A DNA stretch of 54,534 bases from Verrucomicrobiota bacterium (GTDB taxonomy: Bacteria > Verrucomicrobiota > Verrucomicrobiia > Limisphaerales > UBA9464), in the NCBI GenBank assembly GCA_947471985.1, contig CANIZL010000038.1, positions 1-54,534 of the forward strand, written 5' to 3'. The translations under genes and the position numbers were made by a program. Below, in pieces: positions 9,101 to 16,496 of the stretch. The stretch's first letter is position 1, and every line of letters starts with the position of its first letter. Below the pieces are notes generated by a model. That model did not search any database and was not told the DNA's origin. It worked only from the letters and a program-made list of their open reading frames with translations.

Positions 9101-11652
9101 GGGCGCCATCGAACCCAATCGCCCGTCCGATACCACCGCTCCCCGGGCCGCGGGCCGATCGGAAGGGGGACGAATTTCTCGGACGTCGTCACCGGGTCAC
9201 CGAGATAGCCCAACGCGACCCCGTCCCCGCCGATCCAGAGCTCGCCCGGGACGCCGATCGGGACCGGTTGCAGGTTCCGGTCCAGGACCAGGCACTGGGT
9301 GTTGGCGATCGGCCGGCCGATCGGGATTGGTTCATCTGCTGTGGGTGGATCTTCCCGTCGGATTTCGTGCGTGGTGGCGAACGTGGTGGTCTCCGTGGGA
9401 CCATACCCGTTGACCCATCGGATCCCGGGAAGGAGTTCAAGCGCCTTGCGGACATGCCTGGTCGAGAGCCTCTCGCCACCGGCGATGACGTGTCGGACGG
9501 GTGTCAGGATCGCGGGCGCGTCGTCCACGATCTGGTGGAACAGCGCGGCGGTGAGCCACAGACAGGTCACGTTGTCCCGTTCCAAAACCCGGCCGAGCGC
9601 GGGGAAATCGAGTTCCTCCGGCGTATAGACCACGAGCGTGGCCCCATGAAGCAGCGGACCCCAGATCTCCAGGGTGGAGGCATCGAAGGCGAGGGGAGCG
9701 AGCAGCAGGAAGCGGAGGTCGGGTCCCCAGGGCAGGAAGTCCGTCCCGAGCACCAGCCGGGCAATGCCGCGGTGCGGGACCACCACTCCCTTGGGTTGGC
9801 CCGTCGAACCCGACGTGTACATCAGGTAAGCCGGGTCATGCGGCGTGGATTGGGCATTGGGCCGGTGGGTGGGCTGGCGGGCGATTGCGGGGGCAGCGGC
9901 CGTCAAATCCACCCCGACCACCGACGAATAGTCCGAGTCCGGCGACGGCGGTGTGCGATGGACGACCCAACTTATGCCGGCATCCCGGATCATCGCCTGC
10001 CGACGTGCGGGCGGAAATTCCCGGGGGAGCGGAACATAGGCCGCGCCGGTTTTGAGGATCGCCAACGCCGACACGACGAAGTCGGGGGATCGCGCCAAAG
10101 CGAGGCCGATGAACGTCCCGGGGCCTGCCCCGAGGGCCAGAAGGTGGTGGGCCAGCTGGTTCGCGCGGTTGTCCAGCTCCCGATAGGTGGTGGTGCGGTG
10201 ATCGGCGACCAAAGCGATCGCGTCCGGGCAGCGGTCGACGACCGCTTCAAAGATCCGGGGCAGCGGGAGGTCCCGTGGGTAGTCCGCGGCGGTGTCGTTC
10301 CAATCGATGAGGAGTTGCTGACGTTCCGGCGGCGTGAGCAGCGGCAAGGTTTCGATGGGGCACCCCGGGTCGGTCACGATACCGCGTAGCAGGGTCTCCC
10401 AGTGGCCCAGCAGCCGCTGCATCCGGTCCTCGGAGAAACTCGCGCTCCGATACTCCACCACGGTGGCCCAACCACCCGCCCGTTGGGTGATCCGAAGGCT
10501 AAGGTCCAGCGGGGTCGTTCGAGGGGATACGTCCCAGAGTGTTGTCTGGAGGCCCGCTGCCGGGAAAGTGTCGTCCGGCGCGTCTTGCAGTTGGAAGAGG
10601 ACCTGAAAGAACGGGGTTTGCCCGGGATCGCGCTGTTGGGGCAGCACCTCCACCAGATATTCGAAGGGGACATCCGACTGAGCATAGGCCTCAACGGCAG
10701 CGTCCCGCACACGTCGCAAGAGTTCGGTGAACGTGGGCGAACCCACCAAGGACGTCCGCACGACCACCGTGTTGCCCAAGCAACCCAGCAATGCCTCGGT
10801 TTCTCGGGTGAGTCGATTCGCCACCGGGACGCCGACGGACAGGTCCGCCTGGCCGGTGTAGCGATGCAGGAGCGTCTTGAACGCCGCGAGCAAGACCATG
10901 AAGAGGGTGGCCCCATGTGCCTGGGCCACGCGGGTCAGCGCCGCCGTTAGTTCGGGATCCAACGCACGGATGATTTGTTGGCTGGCGAACGCCCCCGTGG
11001 CCGGCCGGGGACGATCCTTGGGTAGTTCCAGAATATCGGGTTCCGGCGTCAACCGACGGCGCCAGTGATCGACCTGCGCGATGCCAGCCGAACTTTGCAG
11101 CCATGCCTGCCGGGTGGCCGAGTACTGCCTGAACTCGAGCGGGAGCGGGGGCAGCACCGGTGACTGTCCCCGCTCCAACGCCGAGTATATTTCGCCCAGC
11201 TCCCGCCACAGGAGGGCTCGCGATCCTTCATCCAGCAGGGCCTGATGGACGTTGAGGAGGAGGACGTGTTCGTCGGGTTGGAGACGCCACAGTACGGCCC
11301 GGAGAGCCGGGCCCACCTCAAGGTGAAACGGCTCGTCCACGGCGGACGCCAGGCGGCGCTGGAGTTCCGCCTCGCGCGCCTCGGGCGGCAGTCCCTCAAG
11401 GGTTTCCTCAGCCCACGCGTAGGCGCCTTGGGGGGCCACGCATTGTACGACTTCGTCACCTTGCCGCTCCAAGGAGGTCCGCAAGGACTCATGGCGTTCG
11501 ACGACCGATTGCAGTGCCTGCCGCAGCGACTGAGTGGACAACGGACCGCCCAGGTGGAATGCCGACGGATGGGAATACACGGCGGCCCCATCGGCGTGTT
11601 GGTGCAGGTGCCAAAGCCGTTTCTGGGCCGGTGAAGAGGGGTGGACGCTCAC
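3169..11652 (-). CDS. Two-module non-ribosomal peptide synthetase (C-A-PCP-C-C-A-PCP-TE)
   Basis: This 2827-aa NRPS starts at a GTG. An in-frame stop lies seven codons upstream and the first C domain is already complete, so the start is firm. Domains by motif: C1 about 7-440; A1 about 460-970 (TSGSTGQPKG from T613); PCP1 with phosphopantetheine site Ser1007 (LGGHS); C2 about 1060-1500 (HHTLGDG, H1195-H1196); C3 about 1515-1950 (HHLVTDG, H1648-H1649); A2 about 1965-2465 (TSGSMGVPKG from T2119); PCP2 with Ser2504; thioesterase about 2565-2815 with Ser2634 (GYSLGG), Asp2661 and His2797. C1 reads HQALLDE (H136-Q137) where HHxxxDG is expected, so its catalytic His is Gln. Pocket residues read by eye suggest a Val-like substrate for A1 (DALWIGGTFK-like) and a small residue (Gly/Ala/Cys) for A2 (DLFNLGLTYK-like); both are tentative. 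No MbtH protein, phosphopantetheinyl transferase, tailoring enzyme or transporter is adjacent. Product unknown. Confidence 0.95.
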   Translation of the reverse strand: MSVHPSSPAQKRLWHLHQHADGAAVYSHPSAFHLGGPLSTQSLRQALQSVVERHESLRTSLERQGDEVVQCVAPQGAYAWAEETLEGLPPEAREAELQRRLASAVDEPFHLEVGPALRAVLWRLQPDEHVLLLNVHQALLDEGSRALLWRELGEIYSALERGQSPVLPPLPLEFRQYSATRQAWLQSSAGIAQVDHWRRRLTPEPDILELPKDRPRPATGAFASQQIIRALDPELTAALTRVAQAHGATLFMVLLAAFKTLLHRYTGQADLSVGVPVANRLTRETEALLGCLGNTVVVRTSLVGSPTFTELLRRVRDAAVEAYAQSDVPFEYLVEVLPQQRDPGQTPFFQVLFQLQDAPDDTFPAAGLQTTLWDVSPRTTPLDLSLRITQRAGGWATVVEYRSASFSEDRMQRLLGHWETLLRGIVTDPGCPIETLPLLTPPERQQLLIDWNDTAADYPRDLPLPRIFEAVVDRCPDAIALVADHRTTTYRELDNRANQLAHHLLALGAGPGTFIGLALARSPDFVVSALAILKTGAAYVPLPREFPPARRQAMIRDAGISWVVHRTPPSPDSDYSSVVGVDLTAAAPAIARQPTHRPNAQSTPHDPAYLMYTSGSTGQPKGVVVPHRGIARLVLGTDFLPWGPDLRFLLLAPLAFDASTLEIWGPLLHGATLVVYTPEELDFPALGRVLERDNVTCLWLTAALFHQIVDDAPAILTPVRHVIAGGERLSTRHVRKALELLPGIRWVNGYGPTETTTFATTHEIRREDPPTADEPIPIGRPIANTQCLVLDRNLQPVPIGVPGELWIGGDGVALGYLGDPVTTSEKFVPLPIGPRPGERWYRTGDWVRWRPDGGLDFLGRMDRQVKLRGFRIELGEIEVALSHHPALQGVVVTVREDTPGDQRLVAYLVPQPQAPALTHADVRAFLRPTLPEYMIPAASVFLDTLPLTANGKVDRQALPQPAAADVSRALDVGRTPMETLLVEIWSSVLAQPTVSVHDNFFVLGGHSLLAAKVIARIRARLGGDLPLRILFERPILSDLADWLAQRPQAEAIPVIEVQRDDQPKLMSHEQQAFWWRSQLDRCAAVHNMHQAVRIRGALSLPALRLALRQLLERQAGLRHFFPRDGGPSEVAVHPIHDPLEFVDLRPLRDPERTARLKELAQAQARTPFDLRSDRLLRIQLVQLADEDHVLLQTLHHTLGDGWSMAIFEQEWQILYAAACGKTGLSLVPLPFQYTDYAAWQRQHLTGDQLARLRDFWMTQLQGAPRLTGFPTDRPRADQPQGTGESLTRVLPREQQSRLRQLASDRQCTPFVVLFSVFNVLLQRFSGKRDLCIGVPVSDRRDPGTQNLIGNFISIIPLRTQLKVDESFGQLLHRVRQGALEAQAHAQLPFAQMLAAQPATAQHSYNPYFQVLFNLVTIPAPTVDASGPKTDLHVERWGPHSEEGAQDISNLDIVLTLEPGVDDSLIARWSYDTSLYERSTLEFLAESYQAMLEQVQRQPETPVGQFRMADAHSQVHRLTSPQRGIWIDQLIHGELPLYNIGGWVHLRGSLDVQLFRRAVQELIRQHDALRLQLTRSRDAEGVPRQTVRPSLEVDVPLQDFRGVPDPRKAADEWMQQRFVQPFLLEGQPLFRFDLIRVADEEHFWLMQYHHLVTDGWGIALLRRSLADIYTALRGNQIPERENSSYLEFIEEDLHYVDSEAHEQDRAYWLRQIANPPEPLLEPRTARGEDPGSACYSINVPREWHRRLEQFGQKQQSSAFQVIVGALALYMGRTRSREELVFGIPALNRRNPTAKSTAGLFAVINLLRLRLPAAASFVQLLRHLKQTLRAGHRRQRFPIYEINRAIPPVAAHGQHYDVGVSYERHEHGAVFDTVACRTELLLHGQEQVPLMVYIRDYHAEADVKWDFVARRNYFSHQEIQQLQEHLLHLMDAVMLHPEIPTGQLPLLPPTERQQLLVDWNNTGTLPDTTRCLHNFFEEQAGRTPNAVALQFGDESLTYAALNGRADQLARHLRSLGVGPEVLVGLCLRRSPQLVIGLLAILKAGGAYVPLDPNYPAERIAFILQDAQAPVLLTEQSLLLHLPAYGGQTLCLDQDGPPTRTQAGDATPIRGSSDHLAYVIYTSGSMGVPKGVMVEHRQAAAFIQWTRKEFTAQELDITLFSTSVCFDLSIFELFAPLAQGAQVRLVENLLALADRSAGDGVTLLNTVPSALQELLRLDGIPASVQSINLAGEPLPTTLVDALYCRPSIRRVRDLYGPSETTTYSTCAHRTPGGPNTIGRPIAGTQIYILDQGLQPLPIGVTGELYIGGTGVARGYWRRPDLTAERFLPDPFHPRSGARFYRTGDLARHRPDGSLEYLGRIDHQVKLRGFRIELGEIEAALARYPAVQDVVVVAREDVPGNQRLVAYIVPQPPASGPTHAEVRAFLQATLPDYMIPAASVALGALPLTPNGKVDRKALPKPDTASPTGAADPSPRDLLEWRLARIWEEVFPGTTIGRNDNFFELGGHSLLAARLAARVEQLVDRRIPIAAFFHAPTIATQAEMLRREDWAPAWSSLVPLQPNGHGAPLYFVHGWGGDVYGFLNLARELQVDRPIYGIQAVGLDGRVPRHETLEAMATHYAREIRAFQPEGPYHLAGYSLGGWIAYAVAQELRQQGAQVAWLALVDTHATGALPRHLQARILLPYLRCRIAVHWHGWRHLSWSERADYFKARWNSLRYYWLRTRGVAHAEMPAGVGMRDPTAAPGTEGQNDPYNLATDRYIPKPYPGDVHLITLKETPDYHHAFWPGLLRGQVVRHRIEGDHLSVILNPVDRSQLVEALRTALTTAPDDHRD

Positions 11653-12284
11653 GCGGGATTCAGCCGGAGATTACCGGTCGTTGATCGGCGTACTGGGGAA
11701 TGGATGGCATGAGCGCGGTAGGAAAGACATCGCGTGGGTTGTAACTCGATTACCGATGGGGAAAAGCGAAAGGAACGAAGGATTGATCAAGTCGTTGGAG
11801 CGGCCGTAGCCGGCTAAATCGGGGCGGAGAAACCGGCCAATCCCGCCACCGGCAATTCAAGATCCCGCTGGAAGTGCCCGCGGGTGACCTCAAGGTGTTG
11901 ATCGGGGTGGGCGAGGCGAATCCGTAGCCGCCTCAGAATTTTGCCCCCGATCGGTTTCTCAATTGGGTTCCCCAAAACAACGCCGCGGGCCCGTTGAGGT
12001 GATCCGTTGTTCAGCTTCTCCACCCAGGGCTTCGGCTTGATTCATCGGCATTGGCACCGTCAGTGCAAATGATGGCAGCCCTCGCCTGGGGAGGATTGGA
12101 AACGCCGAGGATTGGTCCGGCTGGTCGAGCGACTGGAGCGCCCCCGAAAATGAGTCTTCGATTTTAGAGTATATACGGAAAATCTCCGGGCGGCTCAGCC
12201 GTTGGGAAATTCTATTTCGACGTCCCGTAGATAGCCATTGTCAAGTGGGCACGGCCAAATCGCAGAATCGGCGGACGGCATTGA
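11653..12284. other. 632-bp gene-free interval between NRPS and sigma-factor fusion gene
   Basis: Both flanking genes are on the minus strand, so this is the 3' side of the sigma-factor fusion and the 5' region of the NRPS. It holds only a 69-codon ORF (11814-12023, minus) of low-complexity Arg/Leu composition that does not look like a protein. No repeat copy, tRNA or strong hairpin-plus-T terminator was seen. The NRPS promoter should lie here, but no convincing -35/-10 pair could be picked. Confidence 0.4.
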
Positions 12285-15200
12285 TCACAAATCTTTGGAA
12301 GTCGTTTCTGATTCTACTTCGAGGGTGCCCAAATCGAGGACCGCGCCTTCAGAGTCAACCGGCACCGTGAATTGGAGTCGGGCATTCAGGAGGCGCTTGA
12401 ACTGGGCTCTCTGGATCCCATCGTTCGGCTGAATTGCGTCTGGCACCGAATAACCGAGAAACGCAGTCAAATCGTAGATGCCGGGCGGTACGCCTTCGAG
12501 CGTGAAGCGGCCGTTCTTATCAATCCCAACATTCAGGAGTTTCTCCCGTTGAAGTTGCGCCTGAATCTCCGGCTGCCGGCGCCACTTCATGACTGCTGTA
12601 AGGTTGGTTCGGATTTCGATCGGTGGGAGTGGATGGTGAATCGATTTCGCTCTCCCGTGCCAACGACTGCCGGCAGGAAACACAAAACCAGCTGGAAAAT
12701 GGAGCCGGCCGATAACGCGAGTTCCGCCCCCCAATCGAACGTCGATCAACCCGCCTGCGTTTACATTCACTGATACTTGATCGCCGGCCGGAATCTCCGC
12801 GGTAGATCCGTCCAATTCACCGACAGAATGAACGGAAACGGCATCCCATTGCCCGGGCGGCACGTGCCGGAACGAGACCTGCCCCTGGTCATCTACCGTT
12901 CGAATGGCCTCTCCGAGGTCGATTTTGACGGCCGACGAAGAGATTTCGGACGGATGAATCCAGACCTTTTTGGACGTCGAATTCGAGCCGCCGAATTGGA
13001 CGTTGATCCGTCCCCACGGTTCCAGTCGCAAGACCCGATCCGCTTCAAGTTTGGAACGGCTGACACTGGCGAAGCCCCCCGAATGTACGGCAACGACCTG
13101 ATCGATGCGGCTGTCGGTGGTTAGTGTGACTCGCCCACGTGAATCGGAAGTCTTGAGTTCGGGGATGGGGAAACTGCCGGACAGAATCTGCGCTTCGCCA
13201 AGTCGAATAATGTCGCCCATACGGGCCAGAGCAATCTGGACGTCGGGCGCTGGACGGCCATCGGGAAGGAGCAGAGAAACATCAAATTCGGTCGCTGGAT
13301 GCAATGTCACATTGAGTCGGATTTCGCCCGCAAATCCCTCCATCAAATTGGTCTCCAACGATTGATAGCCGGCGGCTTCGAAGTTGAGCATGTGGCCGAA
13401 ATACTCCAACGGTGGGACCGTGATTGGGAATCGATACGTACCGTCGGAGAATTTCCCGTCATATCCGCGGCTCTCAAATCGCGGGGGAGGCTCCGCGGAA
13501 TCTCCACCGAAAAGCTCGTGCGTCCGCGCCGGATACCCCAATTGCACTTTGCCATTGGCAATAGGGCGACCGGATTTTGAGTCCGTAATGCTTCCGTAGA
13601 CTACCGCATTCGTGATCGAGCGCATTAGGACCACGGGATGTTCCTTCCCGTCGGCGGCGAGGTTGATCTCGGTTCGCTTATATCCAATCGCTTCGATGAT
13701 AAATCGATTCGTTCCGACCGGCGATTCCAGCCACTCGGCTCGACCCTCTCCGTCGGTTCGGCCGAAAAACCCCACCTTGGGTTTCGCGGAAATCTCGGCC
13801 AACTCCGGCTCGGATCGACCCGACTCGGAACGGTACACATACCATGCATTGCTGATGGCCCGCCCGTCCGAACTCACGACCTGGAATCGCAATTGCTGGG
13901 CGGGTCCCAGCCGCAGTCGAATGGGTTGGTTGGTCGGAGAAACCGTGCGAAGCCAAACGGCACGGGGAGCGAAATTCGGAGAGGATGCGGTCAGTAATAC
14001 ATTGCTGCTGGGGCAGCCTTGGAGTTCGAATCGTCCGTCGGCATTGCTTTGGGCGATCCTCTCCGGGGAATGAATGGAGTCTTCAATCTTGACGGTCGCC
14101 CCCAGGATGGGATCTCCAGTCTCGTCTTCGACGTAGCCATGAATCTTCCGAGCCGGGCGAACCTGGGCGACATGTCGTCCGGATTGGATCAGTTCAACGC
14201 TCTCGGAGGATTCGGCCAGGTTCAGTTCCTCCGAGGACAGATACCCGGTGCTGGTGGCCCTGATTCTCACCCGTCTCAATACGTCGCCGGCGATACGGGA
14301 ATGACTCCAGTGGCCGAAACTATCGATCGAAGCCCAGGCCGATCCGAAATCGTGACTTTCGGTTGCCAAGGGATCCATCCCATTGGATAGCAGAATGAAC
14401 TCGATACGCCCGCCGTCTAGGGGCTTGCCTTCCGGATCGATTACTCGGCCACTCAACGGAATGCCTGGATCCAACCGCACCACATAGTTGGTTGGGATTT
14501 CATCCCCCTGGCCGGGCTGCCAATGGAGCCGGGTATCGGCCCACCTGTCGACTTGGGAAACCAGTTCCAGGGTGTCGAGCGGCGGGTCTAGCGGAATTCG
14601 AAGTTGGCCCTGCCGATTCGCCGTAAAGGTGAATCGCACAGGATTTTCTCCGAGCTGTTTCCAGGCCAGGTAAACGACCGACACGTTAGCCACTGGTAGC
14701 CCGGTCGCCCGGTCGATAAATTCCAGACGGAGAATTCTGTCGGAGGTGTCGAGCGCGGCGGGATCGGTTTCGGCGTCCGGGTTGCCGGCGGACTGAATTG
14801 TCGCTGGAGTCGTCACCGAAGAGGAACTCGCCGTCGAGAGATTCGTTCCGAGCCTGGCCGATGATTCCGCCGCACGGACCGAATGTAAGCTGGCCGTTCG
14901 CCGAGTCAGTACCAGGAGCAGTCCCGTGACCAAGACCAGAGTGACGGACGTCCGTGCAAACTTGTTACGGACTAGCTTGAGTGCCCAAGAGGAACGGACC
15001 CCACCGCGGCCGGGCGTGGTCACCCGCCCGAGCAAGCCCGCCGGTGCCGGGCTAACTGCATGGCTTTCCATCGCCAGTCCCAAGGCGATGGCCGTGGAGG
15101 TAACTCCCCGATGGCTCAACGCCGTGTGCAGTTTAGTCAGCGCCCGATCCACTCGCATCCGGGCGGTATTCTCGGCCAATCCCAAACGAGCGCCGACCTC

Positions 15201-15647
15201 GGTGAACGAGCGCCCCTCAAAATGACGGAGCAATATGGCTTCTTGATCCTCGGGCCCGAGGTCGGCCATGGCTTCGTCAAGCCATGGCCGAACTTGATCC
15301 CAATCGGGATCGGCACCGGCAGCATAGAGTATTTTGGACATGGTGTGGGCAGTGGATTCACGCGCCAGGCGACGGGCTTCGGCGCGGCGGTGCTCCGTCG
15401 CCGCAAACCGGGTGCTGGTATAGAGCCAACCGGAAAGGGTGGTTCTTCCGCGAAGTTGAGGGGCTTTTTCAGCCAGGTCGGCAAACACCTTTTGGGTGAC
15501 ATCCTCAGCCGCCTGAACCTGGCAACCCACCTGACGCAAGGAGGCCGAGTAGACCAGATCCACGTAACGGCGGAGCAGTTCCGAGAACGCGCCTTGGGAG
15601 CCATTCTCGACGAAGTCGTCCAAAAGTTCCGAATCAGTGCGAGTCAT
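12285..15647 (-). CDS. ECF sigma factor fused via one TM helix to carboxypeptidase-regulatory-like domains
   Basis: The frame is open from 15902, but homology to sigma factors begins at the ATG at 15647 (MTRTDSELLDDFVENGSQGAF), so about 1120 aa. Sigma-70 region 2 spans about 20-90 (AFSELLRRYVDLVYSASLRQ and AEDVTQKVFADL). Region 4 spans about 130-185 (LGPEDQEAILLRHFEGRSF and a helix-turn-helix with GLAENTARMRVDRAL). A hydrophobic helix lies at about 233-249 (SVTLVLVTGLLLVL), followed by RRT. The remaining about 870 residues contain several carboxypeptidase-D-regulatory-like beta modules, such as IPLSGRVIDPEGKPLDGG, KIHGYVEDETGDPILGA and YGSITDSKSGRPIANG. By topology the sigma part is cytoplasmic and the modules are outside the inner membrane. 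Long C-terminal extensions of ECF factors are known in Planctomycetes and Verrucomicrobia. Here the extension may act as a built-in sensor or anti-sigma, which is inference. No separate anti-sigma gene is adjacent. Confidence 0.85.
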   Translation of the reverse strand: MTRTDSELLDDFVENGSQGAFSELLRRYVDLVYSASLRQVGCQVQAAEDVTQKVFADLAEKAPQLRGRTTLSGWLYTSTRFAATEHRRAEARRLARESTAHTMSKILYAAGADPDWDQVRPWLDEAMADLGPEDQEAILLRHFEGRSFTEVGARLGLAENTARMRVDRALTKLHTALSHRGVTSTAIALGLAMESHAVSPAPAGLLGRVTTPGRGGVRSSWALKLVRNKFARTSVTLVLVTGLLLVLTRRTASLHSVRAAESSARLGTNLSTASSSSVTTPATIQSAGNPDAETDPAALDTSDRILRLEFIDRATGLPVANVSVVYLAWKQLGENPVRFTFTANRQGQLRIPLDPPLDTLELVSQVDRWADTRLHWQPGQGDEIPTNYVVRLDPGIPLSGRVIDPEGKPLDGGRIEFILLSNGMDPLATESHDFGSAWASIDSFGHWSHSRIAGDVLRRVRIRATSTGYLSSEELNLAESSESVELIQSGRHVAQVRPARKIHGYVEDETGDPILGATVKIEDSIHSPERIAQSNADGRFELQGCPSSNVLLTASSPNFAPRAVWLRTVSPTNQPIRLRLGPAQQLRFQVVSSDGRAISNAWYVYRSESGRSEPELAEISAKPKVGFFGRTDGEGRAEWLESPVGTNRFIIEAIGYKRTEINLAADGKEHPVVLMRSITNAVVYGSITDSKSGRPIANGKVQLGYPARTHELFGGDSAEPPPRFESRGYDGKFSDGTYRFPITVPPLEYFGHMLNFEAAGYQSLETNLMEGFAGEIRLNVTLHPATEFDVSLLLPDGRPAPDVQIALARMGDIIRLGEAQILSGSFPIPELKTSDSRGRVTLTTDSRIDQVVAVHSGGFASVSRSKLEADRVLRLEPWGRINVQFGGSNSTSKKVWIHPSEISSSAVKIDLGEAIRTVDDQGQVSFRHVPPGQWDAVSVHSVGELDGSTAEIPAGDQVSVNVNAGGLIDVRLGGGTRVIGRLHFPAGFVFPAGSRWHGRAKSIHHPLPPIEIRTNLTAVMKWRRQPEIQAQLQREKLLNVGIDKNGRFTLEGVPPGIYDLTAFLGYSVPDAIQPNDGIQRAQFKRLLNARLQFTVPVDSEGAVLDLGTLEVESETTSKDL

Positions 15648-16055
15648 CTCACCATCGTATCTGCCGCCAGAACCCAAAAGCGCACAAGAATGATAAAAAT
15701 GCGAACTCCAAACGTGGGATTGAAGGACTGGATGTGACCGGAATCCCTCGCTTTGTTGGATGGGGTTGGGGAAATCGGCTCGGGGAAAAATTCTCGGATA
15801 TCGCTGTAAGAGGATTTGGCGGCGGGATTTACCTACACTCCGGCGAAAACCGGCGGCAACAGCCTGCGTCTGACCTCCATCAGCGCGGCCTTGGCGACCC
15901 ACTCAGCGGACTTAAAGATCGCTGCTTCGGCCGGCAACAAAGTCGTCGTCTCCTAACATGATTTCGATTTTTGGCGGAAGGCGGCAACTGGGTGGACCGC
16001 ACTTGGCGGGGTGGGGTATTTGGCCGGTTGAGGCGGCCTAGGGGCTCTTAAGGGG

Positions 16056-16087
16056 CGGACTCGCCGACTAAAAGGTCAGCGGTACCT
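16056..16087. repeat. Solitary copy of the 32-bp extragenic motif (copy a)
   Basis: This 32-bp segment starts CGGACTCGCCGACTAAAA and ends GTCAGCGGTACCT. It is almost identical to segments at 16293, 17668, 17782, 17844 and 19718, all in the same orientation. It contains the short dyad GACT...GTC and a KpnI-like GGTACC. It has no preceding composite unit of its own. Confidence 0.75.
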
Positions 16088-16130
16088 GGGCCACCGGTTT
16101 TTCAACCGCGTGAGGTGGGGTTTGCGTGCG

Positions 16131-16324
16131 GGAGGGGAACTTTGGGTGCGTTTTGGTTCTTGGTTCTTGGTTTATCGCTCCCCGTTGGGGCGCGGGAAAT
16201 CGGAGGGGCGTTACCCAGCCTGCTGGGCTGGGCTAAGGAATGTCGCACCTTTGGCGCTGGGGGATGGGGCAGATACGGCTTGTGGCCGGGGGCGGACTTG
16301 CAGACTAAAAAGTCAGTGGTACCG
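16131..16324. repeat. Composite hairpin-rich extragenic repeat, unit I
   Basis: The order of elements is: a GAACTTTGGGTGCG leader; a double 7-mer GGTTCTT; hairpin 1 at 16176-16194 (CGCTCCCC, loop GTT, GGGGCGCG); hairpin 2 at 16214-16232 (CCCAGCC, 5-nt loop, GGCTGGG); a spacer with TTTGGCGCTG; and the 32-bp motif at 16293-16324 (CGGACTTGCAGACTAAAA...). The same order recurs at 17456-17699 and 19545-19749. Sequence between the hairpins diverges while the stems are kept, which suggests a structured element rather than a random duplication. Confidence 0.75.
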
Positions 16325-16496
16325 GGGTGGGGCGCTTGTGATGGCCCAATTTTAATTCGCAGCGAAGAAGTGCGTTTTCGTTGGGCTATTCGCTGCCTGG
16401 AGCGCATTCTGGCGGGATTCGGGATTAGGGAAATTGCGTGGCGATTCATGCGCCGGTCTCAGCCAGCTTATGTTTGGTGTTTTCTTGAATGTTTCT

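Larger units (their letters stand above)
15648..16496. other. Gene-free interval of ~850 bp with extragenic repeats
   Basis: This is the divergent region between the sigma-factor fusion (minus) and the VOC-like gene (plus). From 15648 to about 16055 nothing recognisable was found apart from the untranslated upstream part of the sigma-factor frame. From 16056 on it is dominated by a solitary 32-bp motif copy and one full composite repeat unit, listed separately. Small ORFs here are by-products of the repeats and are not annotated. Confidence 0.5.

Noticed and set aside
11814-12023. 69-codon ORF upstream of the NRPS
   Set aside because: It has basic, low-complexity composition, no ribosome-binding site and no recognisable domain.
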